A stretch of 64,000 nucleotides of DNA from Schizochytrium sp. CCTCC M209059 (lineage: Eukaryota; Sar; Bigyra; Thraustochytrida; Thraustochytriidae), in contig KN805391.1 of NCBI GenBank assembly GCA_000818945.1, forward strand, positions 117,834 through 181,833, written 5' to 3'. The position numbers and the translations under genes were made by a program. How positions within the stretch are numbered: the stretch's first letter is position 1; each line of letters starts with the position of its first letter. The notes under the pieces were generated by a model. The model ran no database searches. It was not told the DNA's origin and saw only the letters and a list, made by a program, of their open reading frames with translations. Positions 47,703-57,806 of this stretch are shown here, piece after piece.

Positions 47703-49997
47703 TCAGGCAGGTTGCTTGGGGAATTGGGCAGGGCTAGACTTAGGCGGCGCCAGATCTTCTTCCCCCGTCTTTCCCGGAGTGCCTGTTACCGTGCGGTTGA
47801 AGATGTTGAACAATTGACGCATCTCTACCTGGGCGAGAAAGTTCTCGCAGTACTCGCTGGCGCTCTCAAAGTCGACGATCTTCACACCCCGCTCAGGATG
47901 GATGACAATGTTCCGCGCCGCGATGTCATTGTGCAGGACGCCGCAAGAGTGAATGGCCGCCAGCGCCTCGTGGGCCTCGTCAAAGTAGGTCTCAAGAAGT
48001 GTAGCACGTTCTTCGTCGTCCGCTGCGGCCATCAGGAGCCGCTCCAGTGATTCCCCCTCGTCCGAAACGGCCAGAACGAAAGGCATCGTTGCATACCGGC
48101 CGGCGTAGATGAGAAACGGGATCGCGATGCCCTGCAAAGAAGCCAACTTCACTTCATAGGCCCAGCGCTCATTCTGTAGACCAAGTTTGGCCGCGTCGTT
48201 GTCATCGGGTCTTCTGGGCAAGAGCGAGTAGGCCCAGCGCTTGACGATCATCGGTGCACCAGATAATGAGCACCGGTGCACTATCGTTCGCGAGTTGCGG
48301 TGGAGAGTCTCGCCGTCGAGAGGGAGGTAGAAATCCTTGTCAGACAGAGGTAGAACTTCTCGCACCGCGTCGATCGCATTCTGTCGCGTCGGATTTTGAC
48401 GACCTCCATTGAACTTTTCTCTGCAGAAGAACGCAAACTTGTTTGCAAACGTCCTGCTGATCTCCGAATCGAGGTCCTTGCTTCCATCTGATGCAAGTGT
48501 GTCTGCAAACTTTTTGAAAGTATCATTGGTATGATTCTTCATCGCCTCGTAAAGCGTGCCCTGGCCCTGGACCAAACCGTACCCGGTGGCCTCAACGTCC
48601 TTGAGTGCAAGTGTAATGATGCCGAGGTACGCCCGCCGTGTTGCGTGAATTCCTCTTCCAACACAGGCGTCAAATGCCTGCTAGATCTGCATGCCCCCCT
48701 TTTTGTCTCGGCAACAGAACCAGGTCTTGTCGAATGTTGAGAGGATGCCAAACTTGAGCCCAGTGGACACCATGTAGGTGAAAAGCTGACAGATGGGTGC
48801 GACAAACTTGAAAAAGTAATCTGATCTCTTGCACTTCTCAAATCGGTCCCAGATGGCCACCAGGTTCAGATTCTGGAACACACGCTTGCCGTCTTCCATC
48901 GTCTCAGGCGGTGGCAGCGACGACTGGGACGAGCTGACGCTACCTTGCAAGGTTCTTTGCGAGCTTGAACGATGGCGATGGCCAAATTTAGCGGGGATTA
49001 ATTCACCCGTTTTTTTGTCCACCGTAAATTCGGCCCCCGGCTCAGGAACGAATGGAAAAGCTTTCGGGGCTTTGTGCTCGTGCACGAGGAAAACGATACT
49101 GTCGGAGGCGGCATTCATCTCATGAAAGGACGACAACATCTGCAGCTTTGACTTGTCGGAGTCTTTCATTTTGCGAGTCCAGGTGATGTCGACGCGCCCA
49201 CCGGTCCAAGGAACATCCTTTTGGAAATGCATGATGTCCGGTGATCGGGGATCAAGTTCGTGGTATCTTTCAATCGGATACAGCACCGAAACATCCATAT
49301 CGGCCTGCGATGTAGATTCGTTCTTGCCACAGTCGAATTCCTTTTTAGTGAGCCATGAATCGGGTCCCACCAGAATGTCGTCGCCTCGAGGCAATAGTGT
49401 CAGTGTCGTGTCGACTGCGAAGGTGACCCATTCTTCTACCTTGATTGGTATGAGGAAGTCGCCGTCGATTTCCTTTTGCGAGACCGAGGGGACATGCGGC
49501 ATTCGAGCCGTACAAGAATAGGCCACATTGCGGATTGTTCTTTCAATGCATGGCTGACTGATCAGAACGGATATCTTCTCTTTGTTGGCGAACTCTTTAG
49601 CATGGACCAGTTCCTTGGCGGATTCGGCCAGCTCCTCCTCCAAAGCCTTTTTAGCCTTCGCGGTTTCGACCAGCTTCTTCGCGGTTTCGACCAGCTCCTC
49701 CAAAGCCTTTTTATCTTTGGCCGCCTTGTTCCTAAGAGCCAGGATAGTGTTCTCCGTAAAGGCAGCCTTCAGCCTCGAGCGTTCTTGCTTGGTAAAAACG
49801 CTCTTCCCAAACGTTCCTACGATTTGTTTATACCATTTTTCTGCGTCTGTAATCAACCCCTCCTCACCGGCATTCCCCCAAGCTTCGAGCTGCGTCACAG
49901 TAATATTCTCTTTGAAATGCGCGATGTCCCCCCGGCCTGACGACGACACCTCATCGACGCCGTCCTCAGCGTCCATCTCAGGCCTGCTATTACTCAT
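47703..49997 (-). pseudogene. Nuclease–kinase (Crinkler-type) paralogue split by one in-frame stop
   Basis: Read from the ATG at 49997, one continuous frame runs 765 codons to 47703 with a single TAG at 48681–48683. Before the TAG are a coiled-coil region (about residues 90–150) and a nuclease-like part with an Asp in GGRVDITW and the pair Glu/Lys in VHEHKAP. The YMVSTGLKFGIL segment corresponds to YMVNNACRYGIL in the gene at 43537. After the TAG is the kinase-like part, with HNDIAARN and a DFE in place of DLG. The order and spacing match the intact gene, but sequence identity is low, so they are old paralogues. The kinase part could restart at an internal Met, or the stop could be read through. 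Confidence 0.72.
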
Positions 49998-50672
49998 CGT
50001 AGCGCGGTCGTACCGCGCTGCCGGTCGTGCCGCGCTCCTGTCTTGCTCGGTCCACTCACGCGGTGCCGCTCGCTGCCCGGGAGGGGCTACCGGGAGGAAT
50101 TGCTTGGGCTGGGGCTGGGGCGCAGTCGCTTCTCTGCTTGCTTGTCCGTGTGACTATTCGGGATCTGCTGGCCGGCTGCGCGTGCGATCGGTACGCAATT
50201 TGGCTGATTTGGAGAACCCGGTGGAGAACGCACCGGTCTCCGCGTTTGAGTTCGCTAGGCTAAGAGGAAGTGATGACCTATTAGTACTAGGTTGAAAGGG
50301 TCTATTTTGGATTGAGTCGATCGAGTCGATTGAGTCGATTGAGTCGATTGAGTCGATTGCCACTCGATCGACTCAATCACTCGATTAGCGCAACGCAAAA
50401 TGCATCCGGCCCAGATCGATTGCGGTACACACCCTAGCCCCACAGTGCATCGATTTTCCTCAGCGAAGGGTGGTGGCAGATCCGCCCTGCTCGGTCGGCT
50501 GGCAAATCCTGAACCCTATCTGAGCTGACCGGGGGCGCTTGCTTGAGAGCGTGCAAGGATCGCATTCGAGCAAGAAGAGGAGAGCGAGCGCGAGAGCGAG
50601 CGAGAGAGTACGCGAGAGCACGAGCAGGAGCACAAGCAGGATCACAAGCAGCAGGAGAAAGAGAGCATTGCG
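49998..50672. other. Spacer with SID-coding repeat hairpin
   Basis: No gene. It contains the inverted repeat and 9-bp array at 50311–50377 and an AG-rich tract (about 50575–50640) directly before the next frame. Confidence 0.55.
50311..50377. repeat. 9-bp tandem array inside a 16-bp inverted repeat
   Basis: The arm ATTGAGTCGATCGAGT at 50311–50326 is exactly complementary to 50362–50377. The loop holds further GAGTCGATT units, so a cruciform or RNA hairpin could form. Confidence 0.8.
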
Positions 50673-52106
50673 ATGAAGCAAAGCTCTTCTGCTCGCGCGA
50701 AAGGCACCGGTACGAAGGTCAGTGTGTCGCAGACGGGGGCCTTCATGCACGCCTTAAGCATGGAGTATGGCATCTCCCCTATCAACGCGGTCTTCATCAC
50801 CGCCGAGACGGACGGACTCACCAAGCTGGCCTACAAGTTCAATGTGTAGCAGAACTCCTACTGGGCCATGTTCTACGCGGAGTTCTGGCGCCTGGTCAAC
50901 TTCATCATCCAGTTCACCCACCGCATGTTCGCCAAAGAGATGGGCTACGAGTGGACCGATGCCAATGTCGAGAACGATAAGGTCACCGCGTGCGCGTTCA
51001 TGCTAACGCTAAACGAAAGCGAGGCATCCAGAAAATACAAGTTCTCGCAGATGCTCTCCCATCTCTTCTTCTCGATTGACGCAATCATCTGGAACACGCC
51101 GTCCATGCTAGACCCTGTCGGCATGCAGCACCGCTTCTACTGCAACATGCTCAGCATCTGCGAGCTCGTCGCTGGTCTCGTGGAGGGTTTCTGCAACCCG
51201 CAATGCTCCTTTCTCGGTGGGTGCAACCCGGAGTGCGGTGGAGACGTCCTCAACATCGGGCAGCGCACACAGAGGACTTTGCACCCCAAAGTTAGAGAGA
51301 CCATTGCGATCCTGAACCGCACGGCGACGAACAGAGACCTGGCCATGAACCCGATGCGCGGCGCAGCGACGGAGGAGCCTGTTTCGATTGCTGGCTTCAC
51401 CTGGTACTGGTTTAGAGTGCGCGACATGGTGATCAACCTTAACGCAATCGCGAAGAACGCTTTCTACGTGACCAACTTTATGGTAAGCCTTACCGTGGCG
51501 GTGCACTCAAACATCCGCCATAACGAAAAGGCGAGCAAAGGTGAGTCTGTCGAGAGCGACGATTTGGAGCACAGTCCTCATATCTTCATCGAGAAGGATG
51601 AGTACAGGAAGGCCAAGGAGGAGGACCCGTGCTTGTTTGGACTGCGCATGCGCAAGTCTCAGATCCAGGAGACGGTCGCTCACGCAAAGGACCCGGAAGC
51701 GCACCCGGCGCTGGTCCATCTGGGCCACGTCAAGTTCGACTTCGTCAAGTTCGTGCGCATCCTTTCGGTGATCTCCGACGTCCCAGCATGCCACTACCTC
51801 CCGCCGTACGTCAACCTCTATGAAAGTGTGGAGAAGCTGGGCGCTGAGATGCCGTGCCTCGTGGAAAAGTTCGTGGAGTCCCACTTCACCTCCTTTGGTC
51901 CTCACCACGCGGGCATTTTGCGCAAACTACACGAGGCTTCGCGGCAAGAGTGAAGCTGGCTCAAGAACAACTTCAAAGATGCGGATGACATGTTCGCGTC
52001 CATGGACGAGGTCCCTAGCATGCGCAATGTTGACCCCAGTATGTATAAGACCATTGCGGAGTACTGTATTCGCGAGGTGGAGGCGCCGCTGACGGGTTCG
52101 TCTCGG

Positions 52107-52139
<33 letters not shown>

Positions 52140-53165
52140 GGCACCGGAAATGCAAACGTTGAGGACGATGCGGTCCGGGAGGAGGAGGAGGGAAAGGGGT
52201 CCTTTGGGTACAATAGAGACTGCAAGCACATCAGCAAGAGTGCGACGGTCTTAAGTGACGATGAAGCACGGGTCATTCGGCAGGACGTGAGCCTGGGATC
52301 TATCATGATGCGTATCATCATCAACAATGCTTTCTTTTGCAATGTGAATTCGAGCGACGGACTGCCCAACGTCATTCAGTACGACGGCAATGACGACTAC
52401 CACAGCAACTTCATCTCGCACACCAACTCCTTTTCGGTGCACTGGACGCTCTCGCACGTGCCGCACTGTGATACATATACCCCGCGGAACTGCTCGAGGC
52501 GGTAAATAAAGATGCAGGTCACCAACTACAGTTACCTGCGCAAGATCAATGGCGAAGTGGATACGGCGGCCGACCAGACTTCGGTGAAGGTCCACAGATT
52601 TCTGATGGGCGTTGAGGAGACCGTTCTGCGCGGCGAGGAAGCGAAGCGCAAGTCGGTGCCTGACAAGGCTCAGGAAAAACAAAGCCTCTTTGAGATGGTC
52701 AAGTCCGAAGCGGGAGAGATCCTTGCGACCATTATGAACGACAACGCGCAGGACACTACCAGTGGGGCGACGGGAGGAGCCAAAGGAGCGACCGCGAAAG
52801 GAGCCAAAGGGGCCAATAAAGCCAAAGGAGCATCGATAAGCTACTATCCGCAGCCGCCAATGCCCGAGCCTGCACCCTCTTTCGATGGCAACAACAAGGA
52901 CGACGAGGAGGAACAAGAGGAAGAGAATGATGTGGGAGGGTTCACAGAAGAGCAGCAAGCCGCGGTGGACAAGTATGACCTAAATGCGTGGAGCGATGCG
53001 ATCGTACAGGACCAGCGCGACCTGGAGATGATCAAACTCTTTACAGCCAAGGAGAAGGCTAAGAGCGACGAGGCGTGCAAAAGGGCGGGTGGCAAGCACG
53101 CCAAGAAAGTCTCAAGACGAAGACAAAGAAGATGCTACGGGCCACTAAGCGCTTCTCTCCCGTAG
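50673..53165 (+). pseudogene. Unrecognised long gene with three in-frame stops
   Basis: One frame from the ATG at 50673 stays coding-like for 831 codons but contains TAG (50847), TGA (51951) and TAA (52503). The segments between them (58, 367 and 183 codons) have normal amino-acid composition with folded-looking helices, for example YWAMFYAEFWRLVNFIIQ. There is also a cysteine cluster (CNPQCSFLGGCNPEC), a CAG-encoded polyglutamine run (52111–52137) and a charged C terminus. Coding-like sequence continues in another frame to about 53340 (FSPVVFEDPKNVVSKADD), implying one frameshift near 53110. I do not recognise the family. A decayed transposon or viral gene, or a gene using stop readthrough, are all possible. 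Confidence 0.65.
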
Positions 53166-55778
53166 TCTTCGAGGACCCCAAAAACGTGGTCTCTAAGGCA
53201 GACGACATCCGGACAAAACAAGGCATCCTCTTCCACAGGTGTCTGCTGGAATTCCGCGAGGTCGTCGAGCGGTACGACGAAGTAGAGAGAAACCACGAAG
53301 AGCCTCTATTGTCTCGCAAAAGAGACCTCGGAGTCTTCCGACGTGCCTCCAGAGGGCTCGGAGGGCTGGGGGCTCGGCTGCACTGGGTACGACGCTCTGG
53401 GCCACTCGAACGAGCCCCCCCAAGAAGCGGAGCAACACGATGCGGAACAGCAGCAGGAATCTTATCGATTCGATCCACAGGGAGGAGCAGCCTTCCTCCT
53501 CGAGCTTCCTCGGGCGCCCGGTGCCGGCGCCCGACGCCGATTTGCCGTCGCCCGAGACGGCCCGACCGATTCTTGGCGCGTCGGCGGCGGCTGCTCGAGT
53601 TCTAGCCGTTGTCGCGCGTCGTCTTGCTCGTTCCCCTTTCGTCTTCGAGGTCTTGCCGCTCTTGCTCCTCTGTGGTCTCGCCTTTTCCTCATGATTGAAG
53701 ACCAGCGTCGCGGTCGTCTCGCCGGCAACACCATCACATCTTTCTTTTATCATCCGTTCGTTTATTCATTCATTTTGGGCAACAACAACAGCCATGGCAG
53801 CAGCAACTGCAGCAACAGTTGGCAGCATGTTCGAGCAAATATGCTGACGTTGGCAAAGATCTTGCGTCCACCAGTTGTGCCGTTGTTCATTGATCGATCG
53901 ATCGATGTCTCGACCGCCAAAGCGAGCGTGGCGCTGGGACTCAAGAGGACTCAGTCCGCAGGAGGCCTTGCGCTCGAAATTCTCGCACCGCCTCCGGCGA
54001 CTTTATCTCCAACTCCTCGCAGAGCCGTTCGCGCCTTCGCCGCTGCGGCTTCCTCGTTCCCTCCCGCCTCTCTCTCTCTCTCTCTCTTCGCCGCGTCTGT
54101 TGCTCCCTCCCTCGCCATCGCCAGCGGCGTCGTCGCAGATGGCCGCGTCGAGCTCGTGCGCGACGGCGGCATCGCTCGCCGTGGCAGCGCAATGATTGAG
54201 GCGGCGGAACGAGGGAGGGTGGAGAGTGCACGGGCGTCTTCCACTGTGTAGCCGCTGCGGTATTAGCTGCGGTATGAGCTGCGGCCCGCACGCCACGCGG
54301 GCCCACGGGCGCGAAGGCCCACAGTCGGGGGATGAGGGCCCGCCGCCACCGCCGCCCGCCCTGAACTGCCGCGTCATGATCGATCGGGCAATCTTCTTTC
54401 GCGGCACTGGCGACTGCAGTGGCCGCGGCCGGCCAAAAAAGGAATGCCCACCCACTTCTCGCGGCGCTTTCTGCACTTGCGCGTGGCGCATTCCGAACTT
54501 GCCGGCCGGTTGCCGCCCACGTGGAACAGCGAATCTCGGCACCGGCGGACTTGCCATGGTTGGTGTCGTCACTGCATTCAAGTTTTTCCGAATAGTATAG
54601 CCCTGTATACGCGTAGTATAGGGAGGAAAAGTTATGCGAGACTACTTATTTCCCGGCGCTGCCGAGGTTGAAGAGGTCGAATAACTCCGATCCAGCCCAG
54701 GCCCCCGCGGCCAACGCAAGCCGCGGCAGCTCGTGTCGCTCGTGCGCGGGGTCGCCGCGCCAAGCCAGCGGCAGGAGCAGCCTGCGCCGATGATAGCGAC
54801 GAGCCTGCGGCTTGCCTCGGGCGCACGGCTCGAGGCGCCGACGTTAGTTTGTTTCTTTCTTCGCCCAAGCAGCCGCCGCTGATACTTCTTTTTTTTTTGC
54901 TTTTCTTTTCTTTCTTTTTTTCCACTTTGGCTGGCCAGTGGCTGGTTGGTTCAAGAAAACACTGGCAGAAAAACATCTTCATCCTGAACTCGGTCCGCGG
55001 CGGCGTGTCGTCGTCGTCGCGCAGCCATCCCCGCTCTTCTTTCCCCTTCCTCTCCCTTCTCGCTCGCCAAGCAGGGCCGGCAGCCTGCAGCGACGGTCAC
55101 TACCTCTGCGAAAGCCGTCTTTCTCCGCCTCGGCCCCGAGCCCGCTCTCCGCCCGGCTTTCCTTTCCCTCCTTCTCCCCGCCTCGCTCAGCTCCTCGTCC
55201 GCGGTATACGCCTACTACGGGATGGATGGATCGTCCGTAAAATAAAAAAGGGGGGAAAGGGGGGAAGGAAACCCCGGGCCGAGAGTCGGAGAAACTCTCT
55301 CCCGCTTCCCTCGGTCTCGGTCTCTCCGTTCTCATTTTTCCTTCCTTCCTTCCCGCTGCGGGCTGGCTGTGTGGCTGGCTGGCGGGCTGGCTGTGCGGCG
55401 GAGAGACTCGGTCTGCGCGGGAGGGGGAGGGAAACTCGCCCCGGCGGCGCGGGAGCAGGCGAGGTTGTTCGCGAGGCGGTCGCCGCGGCGGCGCTCGAGC
55501 CGCGCGGGGCGGAGAAGGCAGGGCGTGCGGGGCGACGGCGCACGGCGAAACGAAGCGACGAGCGGAGAGGGCGGGCGCAGAGTGCGAAGAAGAAGAAGCC
55601 GGGCAGACAGAGTTTGCGCAAAGACACGGCAAAGCAAAAGGAGAAAAAAAAAAAGAAAATGATAAAAGGAGAAAATAATAAAGTGAACGGGAAAAGAAGC
55701 AAGCAAAGAAGAAGGAAGGAATGAACGAACGAACGAACGAACGAACCATTAAAAAAAAATTAGAAGGGAGCAAGCAGG

Positions 55779-55808
55779 GATGATGATGATGATGATGATG
55801 ATGATGCT
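55779..55808 (+). repeat. (GAT)n microsatellite
   Basis: Nine or so tandem GAT/ATG units in noncoding DNA. Confidence 0.9.
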
Positions 55809-56177
55809 GATGGCGATGGTGCCCGAGGCGCCGGAGCAGAAGCAGTTCGCGAACGAGGGCGAGTCCAGGGCAAAGTCCAAGCAGAAGCGAGCAAGGAAGA
55901 GCAAGGCGAGCGCAGCGAGAGAGAAAGAGCCCCGGGCCGAGCCGACAGGCCGGTCGCGGGCAGCTTGGACCGAGGCCAGGCGTCGATCGATGGGAGCGCG
56001 GCGCACTAGCTTCAGGCACTCCTACGTCAAGGGGGGCACCACGGTCTGACTCGGCACGGGAGCGAGCGAGCAAGCGGGCGAAAGGCCCGGCGCAACAACA
56101 AGAAGAAGAGCAAGCAGCCGAGTACTGCAAGGCTTCTGGTCCACAGAGCCAGCTAGACGGACAGCCCAATCAGTCAG

Positions 56178-56178
56178 G

Positions 56179-56208
<30 letters not shown>
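56178..56208 (+). repeat. (CCAG)n microsatellite
   Basis: About seven CCAG units, 45 bases before the epimerase start codon. A similar tract lies at about 41250. Confidence 0.9.
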
Positions 56209-56209
<1 letters not shown>

Positions 56210-56251
56210 AAAAGCGAGGTGAGTGTCAGACCAACGCAGAGAGAAAAAAAA

Positions 56252-57508
56252 ATGAGCGACGAGGATAGCGTGCGCAGCCACTCCGATGACCTGGCCTCCC
56301 AATGGTCGTCTTCGTCGGACTCAGCCAGCTCTGGCACCAGCGGCAAGGTCGTCTTCCTCACCGGCGTGGGCGGCTTCATCGGAAGCCACACGGCCGAAGT
56401 TCTGCTCGAACGCGGTGACAAGGTCGTCGGCATCGACGAGATGAACGATTACTATGACGTCGCCATCAAGCGCGCCAACATCGAACTCCTCCGCCACAAG
56501 GCTGCCGAAGTTGCCGCCCGTGACACAAGCGGCGAAACGTCCCCCGAAGACCTCTTTGTCTTCGCGGAGGCCGACATTTGCGAACGCGAACTGGTCAAGT
56601 CTCTCTTTGACGAGCACAATGTCACACACGTCTGCCATCTCGCCGCGCGCGCTGGCGTGCGTCCGAGCATCGAGGATCCCTTCATCTACATCCACAGCAA
56701 CATCGTCGGCACGGTTTCGCTCATGTCCATTGCCGCCGAGCATGGCGTCCAAAATTTTGTCTACGCCTCATCCTCGAGCGTCTACGGTGGCTCCAAGAAG
56801 CAGGTCTTTGCCGAGTCCGATCGTGTAGATAACCAGGTCTCCCAGTACGCTGCGACGAAGAAGAGCTGCGAGCTCTTTGCCGCCACGTACCATTCCCTCT
56901 ATGGCCTCCAGTCCACCGGTCTCCGCTTCTTTACCGTCTACGGCCCCCGAGGCCGCCCCGACATGGCGCCCTACAAGTTCATGAACCGCATCTTCAATGG
57001 CATCACCCTGCAGCAGTATGGCGATGGCTCCTCGGCTCGTGACTACACCTATATTTCCGACATTGTCAACGGTGTCGTTCTCGCTATTGACAAACCTCTC
57101 GGCTGTGAGGTCATCAACCTTGGCAAGGGCAACACCTGCAAGCTCAAGGAGTTTATTTCCACCATTGAGCGCCTTTGCGGCCGCAAGGCCAAGATTGAGA
57201 TCCTGCCCGATCAACCTGGCGATGTCCCTTACACGTGCGCCGACACCACAAAGGCGGCTGAGCTTCTTGGCTACAAGCCCAAGGTCCAGCTGGAGGAAGG
57301 TCTTACCAAGACTGTCGCATGGTTTCGCCAGTACGAAGAGTCCAAAAAGTCTCGCAAGGAGCGTGATGACGACGGCGTCTTGGCTGAAGTTGACGATAGT
57401 GAAGAGTCCAAGGATGATGTCGCGTCCCGTGATGGCGAGTGGAAGGAAGATTCTGACCCGATTGCCCACGTCGAGACGCCCAAGGCCGCTCCTTCGCTCA
57501 AGGCGTAA
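56252..57508 (+). CDS. UDP-glucuronate 4-epimerase-type SDR
   Basis: A 418-residue extended short-chain dehydrogenase/reductase. The NAD-binding motif TGVGGFIGSH is near residues 36–45. The active-site Ser/Thr region is ASSSSVYGG, and the YxxxK pair is Tyr199 and Lys203 (QYAATKK). The motifs DEMNDYYD, RFFTVYGPRGRPDMAPYKF and DYTYISDIV are characteristic of the UDP-glucuronate/galacturonate epimerase branch, giving precursors for acidic polysaccharides. There is no N-terminal TM segment, unlike plant GAE enzymes, so it is cytosolic. A 40-residue acidic, probably disordered C-terminal tail is added. The ATG at 56252 lies within an A-rich context; the 33 bases of open frame before it have no ATG. 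Confidence 0.93.
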   Translation: MSDEDSVRSHSDDLASQWSSSSDSASSGTSGKVVFLTGVGGFIGSHTAEVLLERGDKVVGIDEMNDYYDVAIKRANIELLRHKAAEVAARDTSGETSPEDLFVFAEADICERELVKSLFDEHNVTHVCHLAARAGVRPSIEDPFIYIHSNIVGTVSLMSIAAEHGVQNFVYASSSSVYGGSKKQVFAESDRVDNQVSQYAATKKSCELFAATYHSLYGLQSTGLRFFTVYGPRGRPDMAPYKFMNRIFNGITLQQYGDGSSARDYTYISDIVNGVVLAIDKPLGCEVINLGKGNTCKLKEFISTIERLCGRKAKIEILPDQPGDVPYTCADTTKAAELLGYKPKVQLEEGLTKTVAWFRQYEESKKSRKERDDDGVLAEVDDSEESKDDVASRDGEWKEDSDPIAHVETPKAAPSLKA

Positions 57509-57806
57509 TCAACTTATACATACATACTTACTTACAACATACATAGTAGAGCCTAGTTCCCCTTTCCCCAGCTGCTTTTTGCTATCCACTCGTGTATCCG
57601 TCGGTCGTACATCATGGGTGAGAAAAAATGGTCTGTTCGCCCATATTTTCTCACCTCTCTTTCTCTCCCTCTTTGGAGGTGTGATCAGGGGCCGTCCTTC
57701 ACCACTTTCCACTCCCACTTGCGACGTGAGCTCGTCAAAAAAGAAAAGGAAACAACCCTTGTAGGCTATAACAAACGAACTGTAATTGAGCTCTTGCCAA
57801 TCTCAA
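57509..57806. other. Convergent 3' region
   Basis: 298 bases between two stop codons; TACATA repeats near 57520–57545. No gene. Confidence 0.5.

Larger units (their letters stand above)
53166..56251. other. Low-complexity region of about 3 kb, no supportable gene
   Basis: The first 170 bases carry the out-of-frame tail of the previous gene. The rest is biased GC-rich and pyrimidine-rich DNA whose frames have no domains. Repeats include (CT)n at about 54067–54086, (AACG)n at about 55721–55747, (ATG)n at about 55779–55808 and CCAG at 56178–56208. The last part should hold the epimerase promoter. Confidence 0.6.

Noticed and set aside
53343..54251. 302-residue plus-strand frame
   Set aside because: Low complexity, overlapping equally long frames on the other strand, no domain.
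54979..56169. 396-residue minus-strand frame
   Set aside because: Pyrimidine-rich repeats give Ser/Phe/Leu/Pro runs; no conserved motif.
56210..56251. GTGAGT donor-like word just before the epimerase start
   Set aside because: A 5' UTR intron is conceivable, but there is no matching acceptor before the ATG and nothing is gained by splicing.
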